64,000 nucleotides of DNA from NCBI GenBank assembly GCA_963693285.1, contig OY848918.1, forward strand, positions 4,469,876 to 4,533,875, in the 5' to 3' direction. Shown here in pieces: positions 1 to 10,279 of this stretch. Made by a program: the position numbers and the translations under genes. Each line of letters opens with the position of its first letter. Position 1 is the first letter of the stretch. This DNA comes from Xestospongia muta (lineage: Eukaryota; Porifera; Demospongiae; Haplosclerida; Petrosiidae). Under the pieces are notes generated by a model. That model had not been told where the DNA came from. It searched no databases and worked only from the letters and a program-made list of their open reading frames with translations.

Positions 1-1897
1 TCCTCCTCTTCAATATCATAACATCCATATTATATATACCAGTAGGTATATCATATGTACATCCAATTACTGTACTAGTACATACTGGAGAACACATCAA
101 TGATAAGTTAGTACTGTAGGTAGAGGAGGTTAATGAAATAAGACAACCTTTAACAATAGCTCCTTTTATAAAATGACAGCTGTAACATGTTTTACCAATA
201 TTACTTAGGTCATTATATAGGGTAGCTTCAGTAATATCATATGTACCTAGTCATATATACAGTCAATTTAATGGCCAATGGTATTATAAATCTTACTTAA
301 TGGTAATGTGTTTTTTGAAGTGATAACAAGACCAGATGAGTAGGCCAAGCTGAGTCTTGTCTCCCATATCTGATTTTCTGATAGATTTAGTTGTACTAAA
401 GCTGTTATCTTTGTCATCAAAACTGTTATTTCCTGATCAGATAAAGTTAACAACAATGTTTTGTTTGATCCTAGCAACTGTATGTTAATTGACGCAACGA
501 AATTTATACATTGCTACAAATAAAAATAGAAACATATAATATATATACACACACCACGTATGTGCATACTTGACTAATTGTGGCTTGTACACTGGAAGTC
601 CATGATGAGTTCAATGACCTACTGATTACTATAATGTCCCAACTGGTTAAATATGCTGATTAAATTTTAACTTCATTGATATAGACTCATAATATGATAT
701 TATATCTTACCCTTTGGAAGTATAATGGCTTGACTTGTTACATCTCCTTCTCCAGCTGAATTATTACCAGCTACACTAATCGTATAGTTACCAAATTGAC
801 TGGGACAATAGATCCAGCTGGTAGTATTACTAGTTGTAGTATATTGTGTATTATCTCCTTCATTAGTGACATTAATAATATAACCATATATAGGTACTCC
901 ATCAAGAGAGAAAGGAGGAGACCAGGAACAGTTTATACAACAATGACCTTGTCTGGTACATGTTAAGTTGCCAACTTTTGAAAGTTTACCTTTTAAATAA
1001 CAATTTACAAGTTAATGAATTAATTTGATGTACATACCTTGTATTATTAGTATACACTGAATAGTATTGAAATAGATTTTATTATTTACATATCCTGCAG
1101 CAACACACTTTACTACTGTATTGTTATATTGAGGGTAGCCAGGTATTGTAAGACTAGAAGAAGAAGTTGCTGTTCCAACTGTAACAATACCAAGTTGAAC
1201 AATAGCAATATTTGTTGAAAGAGAATTATTGACTGTCCAAGTAACAGTCACACCAGTATGATCCACTGAACATTGGTAATGTGCTAGTTGATAGACTCCA
1301 ATGTTAGGAGATGGAGAAAGTATGAACTGAACAGCTATATAATGAAACAGTATTTTTTTGAATTTCTATACATGATGGTCATACTATACCTTCACATTTA
1401 GTTGTTAAAGTTATTAATAGAAATATCCAAACATTAGTTTGCCTATATTAAAAATGTACACACACACACTTAATACAGTTAGGGTGAATTTCCCAAAGGT
1501 TAGAATTAATTTTTGAACTAAAGTAAAGTGTCAGCTACTTAGATGCAGCCAATAAAATCAAACATATTATGTAGCAGTCTGAACCTTGGACCACATATTT
1601 TCACGCTTAATGTAGGGATCAATATATTAAAATATGCTGATCTGGACTTACTCACTGGGCTCAACATTCTATACTAAAATTAATTTAATTAGGCAAGACA
1701 TGTGTTTGCAAGGTAATATAAATATAAGTTACTGCTGCAGGCATGATATATATTGACTAGCCAACTACCATGCTCAAGTTTCTTTGGATATCGCTGCTGC
1801 TTGCGCATGCAGTAAGTTGCTACATATTATAATAATATACATAAATAGATTTTAAAATTATACTAATTTATGCATCTTCAACTTACCTCGTTGTCAT
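1..1897 (-). CDS. Gene A: Ig-FN3-Cys-rich receptor, 3' end outside window
   Basis: Exons in coding order are 1897-1887, 1442-1390, 1334-1038, 989-711, 628-570, 513-297 and 246-1 (continuing off the window). All introns are GT-AG and the phases chain. Exon 1 codes only MTT plus two bases of an Arg codon; exon 2 supplies a signal-peptide core (VWIFLLITLTT). Residues about 22-120 are an Ig-like domain (AHYQC, VTVTW, VKCVAAG). Residues 121-213 are FN3 (INCSWSPPFSLDG, YCPSQFGNYTISVAG), nearly identical to gene B. Residues 214-305 are a second beta-rich domain over two exons. The last exon has the family CYSCHF and VKGC motifs and closely matches C1 and C2, not B. One base is missing near position 21 relative to those copies, shifting the frame, so the gene may be a recent pseudogene, an allele, or contain a sequencing error. 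The family is a putative cell-surface receptor; the ligand is unknown. Confidence 0.72.
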
Positions 1898-3058
1898 GTT
1901 GAGCTGGTTTCATCGGCCGCTATCAATGGTCATTGTGCGCTACCACAGAAGTTATAAACTTTCCCTAGCAAAGCACGCCATTATTTCTCCTAGTACTAGT
2001 ATTGATTATTTACACAAGAGATCGTCTTATAATTGCTACTGTAGTAAACCACAACTACGCCCGAGGCACAAAATCCACTCCACATAAACAAGCCACAAGA
2101 GAAAAGCAATGACGTTTCATAGAGAGTCAATGTGTGTGATTGAGACAGATATGTCTAACCTAGTCACTCACTCACACACGCATGTCTGCTTCTCGACTTC
2201 CCAACTTGATCTATGTTTATCACAATAATCAGCTACTTTTTAAACAGTTATATATCTGCATAATATAATTAGAATTGATATCAACTTCGCTGTCTTGATT
2301 TCACAGTGGTTAGGGAGTGAAGTTGATATTCACCCTTGGTAATGATTATAGATATCTAACTATAATTATTTTCACTCATGTAGATAACTCAATTGGCAGC
2401 ATCGACACCAATCTTCAACTTTTTATTGCTATTAGGAGATGAAGGTAGGATAATAATGTTAACCACTGAAGCTAAGTCTAATGTTAATATTATTAACAAT
2501 AGACTGATTACTTTATACCTGAATATCACTAATTGAGCTATCAGTTACATTAGTGTTTAAAATAAAGACATTATTTGCAGACAACATCTATTTTTGATTT
2601 TTGCTGGTAAGGCTTATGAGGCCAAAAATGCTCGTTGGCCTTTTTGTTGATAGCCTTATTAGCAATTTTCGTGAAATTTTATAAATACTTAAGTAATCAT
2701 ACACTTATATATATTCATAACCCTATCAATATTCTCTTTCATTATAGGTGTCAATGTTACCTTTGTACCATCTCACAACATCGGAACCAATCAATTAGCT
2801 CATTATCAATGTTGGACAAACCATACTGCTGTTTCTATAACATGGTTAACTGTTAATGGAACTAAGAAGATATCTACAAATTATTTTCCTGATATGGTTG
2901 TAAATGGAGCAGGAACACCTAACTCCAGTCTTACCATACCTGGATACCTTCAATACAATAATACTCCAGTGATTTGTTTCGCTTCAGGACATGTTGATGA
3001 TGATAAATACACTGAATCTATTAATGCTACTCTGAGAATACAAGGTTGTTTTATTTAA

Positions 3059-3098
<40 letters not shown>

Positions 3099-4396
3099 CT
3101 CTCTCTCTGTTACCTTCATATCTCATCAGGTAAACTGGCAGCTATTCAGATACTGTTTGATATAAAGAAGTACTGTATAAATTGTTCCTGGTCTCCTCCT
3201 TTCTCTCTTGATGGAGTACCTATATATGGTTATATTATTAATGTCACTAATGAAGGAGATAATACACAATATACTACAACTAGTAATACTACCAGCTGGA
3301 TCTATTGTCCTAGTCAATTTGGTAACTATACGATTAGTGTAGCTGGTAGTAACTCAGCTGGTGAAGGAGAGATAAATACAACATCAGTAACATTACTTAC
3401 AGGTATAATTGTTGGTTTCAAAATCATTTTAATAAATGGCTTATATTCATAGTAACCATATCTGCTTACGTTGTAGTTGTTGAGAGGGTAACTAGCAATT
3501 GGATCACAAATTATAGTATTGAGGTAATGCTGTGTACTGTTTATTGAGTATATATCAATGTATTTAGAATGCAACCTTTCTGGAAGGTAGACTGTCACAT
3601 GTACATGCTCACTCAACTCCTGTTAATAACGATACATCTCCTGTTGATGGTCAAGGTAGTGGACAGTTTGAAGGAGATACATTTATAGGAACTGTAAATA
3701 TGGGAGACTTACCAGATAAAAAGAAATGGTTGATATCATTTAGTTTAGTATATAACAGTGGATTATATATCAATGTATCACAACCTACTGAATTTAGTAA
3801 GTTAATATATACTGTATTATCATATGTATATGAAACTTGTCTACTAGCTACATTTGATGTACAAAATGGTAGTTTAAAAGTCAGAGACTCAACTACTGGA
3901 AAAGTTTGTTTTACTTGTCACTTTGTTACTGGAAGTCAAGCACAAGGATGTTATGTTGAATATAAATGTATCGAAGCAGATTTCAATGGAAATGTTACTA
4001 TAAAGAGAACATCAATGGAGACTAATGCTACAACATGTGTGAATAGAATCTATACATGTAATTATAATGTGACATTTTATGATGTCTATCATAACAATAC
4101 AATCTACAAATATGATTATGCTGTAAAACTGGTTAATCGATCTGTGACTGGCCTACTCCTACTCTAATCTATAATAATGAGTTATTATATTAATATCTTA
4201 ACAATATTATATATAGTTCACAATACACTATATAGCAACAAGTCATCTACTAGCAATAATAGGAGGTGGTAAGTTTATCTAAGATTTATAGAACTCTTAT
4301 TATGATTTGCCTTTTATAGTTGGAGGGGGGGTGTTTATACTAACATTGATAGTTGTTGGACTAGTTATAGGAATCAGATGTTACAAAGTTAGTTGA
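1770..4396 (+). CDS. Gene B: Ig-FN3-Cys-rich receptor or secreted protein
   Basis: Proposed exons are 1770-1811, 2384-2444, 2748-3044, 3130-3402, 3587-3796 and 3848-4167, with membrane exons 4217-4268 (or 4236-4268) and 4320-4396. Exon 1 reads MLKFLWISLLLAHA, a signal peptide. Exon 2 adds a second hydrophobic stretch (IFNFLLLLG), so the true first exon is uncertain. Ig: AHYQC, SITWLTVNG, VICFASG. FN3: INCSWSPPFSLDG, WIYCPSQFGNYTISVAG. The Cys-rich exon has CFTCHF and GCYVEYKC but runs into its own stop at 4165-4167, giving a 400-residue soluble form. Phase-0 donors inside it (for example after TCT before GTGACT) could join the exons coding a strong membrane helix (VFILTLIVVGLVIGI). Start region and 3' end are the weak parts; the Ig to Cys-rich core is secure. 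Confidence 0.65.
1898..2240. promoter_or_regulatory. Possible shared 5' regulatory region of genes A and B
   Basis: This stretch lies just upstream of the gene A start codon (minus strand) and inside the first proposed intron of gene B. By eye it has more G+C and more CpG dinucleotides (CGGCCG, GTGCGC, CGCCCGAGG) than its surroundings. That would fit a promoter of a head-to-head pair. No core promoter element is convincing, so this is inference from position and composition. Confidence 0.3.
3061..3109. repeat. (CT)n microsatellite in a gene B intron
   Basis: An almost pure CT dinucleotide run sits in the intron between the Ig and FN3 exons of gene B, immediately before the FN3 acceptor. On the plus strand it also acts as an unusually long polypyrimidine tract. 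Confidence 0.9.
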
Positions 4397-4744
4397 TAAA
4401 CTCTAAACAATAAATGTGTCACTTCATGACTACAGACGAACTCTCAAAAGAAGAAGTTTTGTTGTACCACCAATAAAACTGAGGAAATGACATAATATAA
4501 ATATGTTTATGTACAATATGATAGTATTATTACTAACAGCTTAAGTTTATACAGAACATCATTCTGTATTATATAAACTAATAGCCTGTTATATGTATAA
4601 TAAACAACATACCTATCATTATGTGAATATCTATTGATTATTGTGAATGGTTCAAATTATAACCAGCTCAATACTTCATCAGATCAATTATACTGATATG
4701 ACTCCTTTACTTAATGGCTGTTCTTCCTAATCTCTGCTCTATAG

Positions 4745-5037
4745 TACCATACAATACAGTAGTACACGAGACAACAATAATGGAACAATATAATTTAGTG
4801 CAACAATATCAGTCAGGACCATCTGATGAGGAGTATGCCAGACTTAACACTAATGAGTATCTACTACCATCTATCCAACTTAACCAGATATACTATACTG
4901 ATATGACTCCATCATATAATAGTCCTGTTGCTCCTCCTACTCTCCATTCTATAGTACCATATAGTACAGTAGTACATGAGACATCAATAATAGGACACTG
5001 TCAGGTGATGATATATGACTTGTCATGTCACCATTAG
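4745..5037 (+). CDS. Candidate cytoplasmic-tail exon with many tyrosine motifs
   Basis: A pyrimidine-rich acceptor ending CTCTATAG precedes an open frame that starts at phase 1 (reading VPYNTVVHE) and ends at a TAG at 5037. It carries repeated short motifs: VPYNTV and IVPYSTVV (both fit the ITIM pattern V/I-x-Y-x-x-V), EQYNLV, EEYARL, NEYLLP and YYTDM (the YxxM pattern bound by PI3-kinase p85). It has no signal peptide or membrane segment and lies about 350 bases after the gene B membrane exon in the same orientation. The frame upstream of the acceptor is broken relative to the copy at 5328-5466. It is either the gene B tail exon, joined through a weak donor near 4379-4392, or a leftover tail of a lost receptor. 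AATAAA-type signals at 4472 and 4599 could end gene B earlier. Confidence 0.45.
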
Positions 5038-5281
5038 TAGGTAGTGTAAAATACATAGGTGGAATAGGTGTTGAAGTATGAGAATGACATTTGTTGAGTA
5101 CTGTCAGAAACTTGGGTACTAGCATGTACGTTATGATTAAGAAATTGTAAGTTAAACTACATGAAAAACGTTTCAACATCACAGCTACAGGCAAAAGTAC
5201 AATGTCATGAAAAGTTGAAAAACAAGAATCTGAAGTTATTGGAAACTAAAACTAAACTAACTGTAATTATGTCAATATCTT

Positions 5282-5466
5282 CATTGATTATTGTGAATTC
5301 CTTTAATTCAATTCAAACTATAACCAGCTCAATACTTAATCAGCTCAACTATACTGATGTAATTCTCTTACCTAATGGTCCTATCGCTCTTCCTAATCTC
5401 CATTCTACAGTACCATATGGTACTGTAGAATGGAGTTTAGAAAGAGCAATATTTTATCTGCATTAG
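5282..5466 (+). pseudogene. Decayed second copy of the tyrosine-rich tail segment
   Basis: This segment repeats the sequence at about 4636-4990. The reading NYTDVILLPNG continues to VPYGTV and then diverges to a stop at 5464-5466. It lacks the central EEYARL/NEYLLP part. It is about 650 bases from the first copy in the same orientation, so it looks like a local tandem duplication of a tail exon. Confidence 0.45.
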
Positions 5467-5636
5467 CACATAGCATATTTGGGGAAAGGAATAGAATACA
5501 GTACTAATGTCATTTTGTCTTTTAGCAGCAACCACAGTGGTCATAAAATTATAGACTAATTTAATTCTACTACATAATATATATATATATTGGTAGTTAT
5601 AATTACTATGCTATGATGCTATAAACTTTATTCGAC

Positions 5637-6105
5637 CATGACAATGAAGATGACGACAATGCTACATTGTACTAATCTAATGATACTATGATAGTGCAGT
5701 CTAATTAAACTTTGTCTTTGCTACGTAATAAATACATTGGTAGTTATAATCACTGTGTTATACTGTAAACTCTAACTTCATGACGTATGGTACTTGTTGA
5801 TGTAGGCATGTGTGTACTTTGACTGCTAGTGTAATTGTTCAATTTATAACTAGTGTATAGTATATAATATAGATCAGAAATACTATTCTACCATAATATA
5901 TATTCCACCATAATAAAAATGACGATGAAGATGATGACAATGCTACATTGTACTAATCTATAATGATACTATGATAGTGCAGTCTAATTAAACTTTGCTC
6001 ATAATAAATACATAGGTACATGTAGTTATAATCACTGTGTTATACTGTAAACTCTAACTTGATGACGTATTGTACTTGTTGATGTAGGTATGTGTGTACT
6101 TTAAC
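5637..6105. repeat. Two tandem copies of a roughly 280-bp unit
   Basis: The segment beginning with a GATGACGACAATGCTACATT-like sequence at about 5650 recurs at about 5930 with small differences, down to the GTGTGTACTTT near 5815 and 6097. No coding sequence is evident in either copy. It fills most of the gap between the tail-type exons and the next receptor fragment. Confidence 0.8.
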
Positions 6106-6346
6106 AGTTAGTGAATTCCATAGGTAGTTATAATCACTGTTATGTTTCTACAAATCATTTTTACAACAACATTATATCATTGTCACTGTTTGTATTAAAT
6201 AATAACAATTACTATACTTTGTTCCTTTAACAAATTCTTTACCATAAAACAATCACATACAATGTTATATAATAATATAGGTAGAGGTCTCATCTCATAA
6301 CAGTTGAAATAAGTGTTGTTATTACTTCATTAATAGCAACCTATAG

Positions 6347-6789
6347 TTATATTACTTATTATACCAGTAGATAAAGGTATTAACATTGGTAGAATATATT
6401 ACAGCTGTCATTTTATAAAAGACGTTTTTGTTAAAGGTTGTCTTATTTCATTAACCTCCTCTACCTACAGTACTAACATATCATTGATGTGTTCTCCAGT
6501 ATGTAGTAGTATAGTAATTGGATGTACATATAATATACCTACTGGTATATATAATATGTATGTATATGATATTGAAGAGGAGGATACATTATCAGATGAC
6601 TGGGCAATATCATCTACTAATATCACTATTACTGGAATTGAACCAACTTACCTACCTATGTATAATAAAGTATTCTAATCACATTACATTTTATAGTTAG
6701 AATATTAATTTATATATTTGTTATGTACAGGCAATTTAGTGGGTGTGTCAGTTCTACTGGGATATATGCCTATATGTATGGAACTGTAG
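6347..6789 (+). pseudogene. Receptor fragment: Cys-rich exon plus truncated membrane exon
   Basis: 6347-6678 encodes a Cys-rich exon closely related to C1 and C2 (YYSCHFIK, VKGCLISL, YNMYVYDIEEED). 6731-6789 is the start of the matching membrane exon (NLVGVSVLL), which then diverges and stops at TAG. No Ig, FN3 or signal exon lies upstream on this strand. The Cys-rich frame itself is still open, so decay is recent or the exon has been kept by exchange. It most likely remains from a duplicated receptor. Confidence 0.7.
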
Positions 6790-7394
6790 TTTACTATCTT
6801 AGTATAATAAACTATAAAATAAATGATTTAGATAAATGTCAGTGAAACATTGATAGGAAACATATTGGAATGATATAGCACTAATAGATAAAATCCCCTA
6901 AATATATATATAATCATTGTAATTAGTTTATAAGTAATTAAGGACTATGAAAAAACACTACTGTTGATCATTGTCTTATTATGACACATTTAGTACACCT
7001 TAGGTATTGATTTCTATATATTAGTGACATCTCAAAATTTTCTTACCATTACATATTACATTATTATTCTAATATGATCCTTTCAATTTACTCTTACAGT
7101 TTATTTAAATATTTATCTTTCCTTCCTACATTAGGCTGTAACCACTTGACTAATCGACTGTAATGTACACTGATAATATAATATAATAATTTTTATATAA
7201 TTTAATAAATAAATGAACAAACTATAGCTGTACTTTTGTGTAAAGTAATAACAGGATTAGAATAAGAATTAAATAAAATAATACACAGACATACACATGC
7301 ACATACAAGCTTAAAGAAACAGAACTCAATACATAATGTAATATATTCACTTATCTAACACTACTACTAGTGTATTATTATACATAATACATAT
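6770..7394. repeat. Segmental duplicate of 20050-20780
   Basis: Sequence after the receptor fragment (from GTTTACTATCTTAGTA onward) recurs with moderate divergence at about 20050-20780, also next to a receptor fragment (19990-20040). No gene is visible inside. Confidence 0.65.
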
Positions 7395-7655
7395 GTACAC
7401 ATACTGATACTCCATTGGGCATCATGGCATGTGTAATAAAACCAATGAGTTCAAACCTCACTGTACCAGGATTACTAAAGTTTAACAACAAAAGAATGAA
7501 ATGTTATACCTCAGGAATTGTTACAGGTGTAGTTTTTATTGAGAGAAGGATTGATACTATATTGAGGACTTGTCACATTCTATATAATAGTTTTTATATT
7601 ATAGGCAAGTTAGATATTGTCACAATTTATATTATTCTATGCCAAACAAACATAA
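7395..7655 (+). pseudogene. Partial copy of gene D Ig and FN3 exons
   Basis: 7405-7568 matches the second half of the gene D Ig exon (LGIMACVIK, PGLLKFNNKRMKC, ASGIVTG-type reading). 7605-7655 matches the acceptor and start of the D FN3 exon. The copy then jumps, at about 7660, to sequence that in gene D lies 3' of the gene (compare 40870-41040). The upstream half of the Ig domain and most of the gene are missing. The substitution of TCA by TAC in the Cys region also alters ASG to TSG. It is a deletion-bearing duplicate, not an active gene. Confidence 0.7.
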
Positions 7656-8093
7656 TTAGTTAGTCCATTGTGATATGTGATATTTGAATGGTATTGTTAT
7701 TATTTATTTAAACTATTGGAAAATGATTTATTAAATTGGATAGTGGTTAGTCTATTGTGATATATCAATCAAACTTAAATCAGAAATAGATCCATAAAGT
7801 GATATCCATCAGCTGTGTTTGCATGGATGGATTGTTACTATAAATAGCATTGTTCTATTAATAGATACATATGTTTGTATTATAATAGTCTTATGACATT
7901 TACATAAAAGTACAACTAGCAATGTGACAGAATTTTACTATGACCTATGAGTCATCAATATGCATAGTTTTTAGCCTAATATTTATCTGGAAGGGAGTAC
8001 AATTTTGATAAACTATACATTAACACAAAAAGGAAATAGCTTAGATGATGACAATATCCTTTGTACATCTATGTATAAATATATATGTAGTTT
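7656..8093. repeat. Duplicate of gene D 3' flank
   Basis: 7690-7830 is nearly identical to 40890-41040 downstream of gene D; 7840-8060 also resembles 20880-21130 and 41060-41300. No coding exon is visible. Confidence 0.65.
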
Positions 8094-8684
8094 ACAGCCT
8101 AATTATATGGAGAAAAAATAAGTCAGAATTTAGTGTATAACATAGTATGAAGTTAACGTTATTTAAGAAACCATATACTTTGAATACTAACATGCATCTA
8201 ATCAGTGGTTCCCAATGTGCTAGTCCACTTATCATGTTAAAAGCACCTGGATAGACTACTAGTTTAATAAATGTATTAATTCTATTTCAGATATGTAAAT
8301 ATGAAGGTGAGTTAAAACAATGCCGTCATTCTATAGTTACATCCATTATTATATTAGGTGATGAATATATCTGTAAATAGTTAAAGATGTATAGTATAGA
8401 GTAATAGAGTAATAGAGTACAATATATTTATATTAGACTAAAATATTTGAAGTTAGTTTTACTATGGTTATGTCTATTATAGGACATATAGTATATGGTA
8501 TTGGATTACATTATATTATATTATAATCTGTGATATAATAATAACAGAAGAAAATGGTAAACTATATTATATAGTTATATCCAACACTCTTATGTTTTCA
8601 GTTTCAATATAACTTTATTATAAAAGCAACAGACAATTATCATATCTAGCATTGTCAAGAGGTATATGTCATTATAATCTGTGA

Positions 8685-8727
<43 letters not shown>

Positions 8728-9551
8728 CACAACAAATTGTGGTAATCTATACAGTATAGTGGTTATATCCAACACTCTTGTGACTTTCAGTTTCAATATT
8801 ATCATAACTTACCACAGACAAGTCAATTTTTCAAGTCTTACAACAGTCAGTTCTTGGACTGAATTACAAACTGTTAACAAGGGCTCTTTTAAATTATATG
8901 GTGTGACTAATTATGATATGTATTCAGTGAACACATACATTTATGAGATGAATGAGGATATGATTTAGTACCATTTACACACAATTCATATGTGTTCATC
9001 TCTAGTTCAGTACTCTAGTTCAGTAGTAGGTAGTGTATTAGTGATCATATCAACATTCTAATATTGAGGTATAACTTAATGAGGGACAATATCTGTTAGT
9101 GGATTGATATGTGCTTATCTCTAGCTCTGTAGATAGCAATGTAAGAAATGTATATGATAGTCAGCTCATTTTATGTTGTTATTTCTTTGATATACTACAA
9201 TTTTGTAATAGGTATGTTTTGATATGAGAAGTAACAGCTGTATTATTAATTTATACTACAATACTTGATTAAACTGTGTGTTATTATGTAGTATTTAGTA
9301 CATATTATTATAATTTAGTAGATATAGCACTTACTTGCTAGCATGTGAACATAAGAGGATGATCAATACTAACAAGTCCTCAGAACAGTTTACATTTATT
9401 TACTAACTAATATCCTTGAGTATGTGGGTGCATCTCTTATTACCTACATAGTAAAACAACTTAGTAACTAATGCATATATGTCAGTATATCAGTATAACT
9501 GTCATTTTCACAATTAAAATTAAGTTAAAAGGACATTACTTAGAAAATTGC

Positions 9552-9586
<35 letters not shown>

Positions 9587-10125
9587 CATATTTGAGTCAT
9601 TTATAGATTCATATAATTGATACCTATACGGTATACACACAATATATAGTTAAACAGCTATCCATGGCATAAGTCTTGTCTTGTTTAAGAAGTAATAAGT
9701 ACTCTCTGTTGAACTACATTGACATAAGATGGATTACAAAAGACAACATAAAATGAACATAACCTCTGTTGTGTTTTCTCACTGATATAACAATGTTAGT
9801 TATTAGACTAATATTGTAGAATAACTTGTTAACGTCTGAATAAATCATTGTCTCCTTCTCATCACCTTTAGCTATAACTGGATCAAACAAGGAAAATTGG
9901 TTGCTGATCATAATACCCTCACAATGCCATCTTTTATAAATAGCAGTATAAATACAGATTGGTATTTAACAGTCACTGTGATCCAAACAAGATCATCAAA
10001 CAGTTCATGGAAATAATATAGTGGAGTCATCCCGGCTATATATAATATATAGAATATATATGGAGTGATAGTGATCTTATATTCTTATATATCGTAATCA
10101 AAGTGGATAATCAGACAATGTTCTT
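8094..10125. repeat. 2-kb segmental duplication, copy 1 (partner 49562-51633)
   Basis: From AGTTTACAGCCTAATTATAT to the sequence around 10120 this region matches 49562-51633 in the same orientation with only scattered differences. It contains an (AAT)n run at about 8685-8725, a decayed receptor tail on the minus strand (8996-9108), a TA run at 9556-9582 and, at 9714-9911, a minus-strand frame that is part of a dispersed repeat (also at 10937, 14465, 46430, 51224). A plus-strand frame ending at 8968 (YDMYSVNTYIYEMNED) is open in both copies but has no recognisable context. Confidence 0.85.
8996..9108 (-). pseudogene. Decayed C-type cytoplasmic tail exon
   Basis: Read on the minus strand this matches the tail exons of C1 and C2 (NPLTD, then VPH, VIPQY, NVDMITNT, LPTTELE) but contains in-frame stops in place of Gln and Glu codons and lacks the terminal AYGVI segment. 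A second copy lies at 50477-50588 inside the duplicated block. Confidence 0.75.
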
Positions 10126-10134
10126 CTACATGGA

Positions 10135-10214
10135 AATTGGCTATATATAGAACATTGGTTATATATAGAAATTGGCTATATATAGAACATTGGCTATATA
10201 TAAAACATCGGTTT

Positions 10215-10215
<1 letters not shown>
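10135..10215. repeat. ATTGGCTATATATAGAAC minisatellite, locus 1
   Basis: Tandem units of 17-19 bases built on ATTGGCTATATATAGAAC, followed by a long TA/TATG microsatellite to 10281. The same unit recurs at 13620-13770, 17160-17240, 47490-47607 and 52085-52230, always directly left of the AGAACATCAGAATTATAGCT sequence. Confidence 0.85.
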
Positions 10216-10267
<52 letters not shown>

Positions 10268-10279
10268 GTATATGTATAT

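Noticed and set aside
1896..2087. 63-residue plus-strand frame at the A/B 5' region
   Set aside because: It starts opposite the gene A start codon, has no hydrophobic core or domain, and lies in the likely regulatory region.
3126..3616. Minus-strand frames opposite gene B
   Set aside because: They are antisense to the FN3 exon and the following intron and exon of gene B, which have the real coding signal and splice sites.
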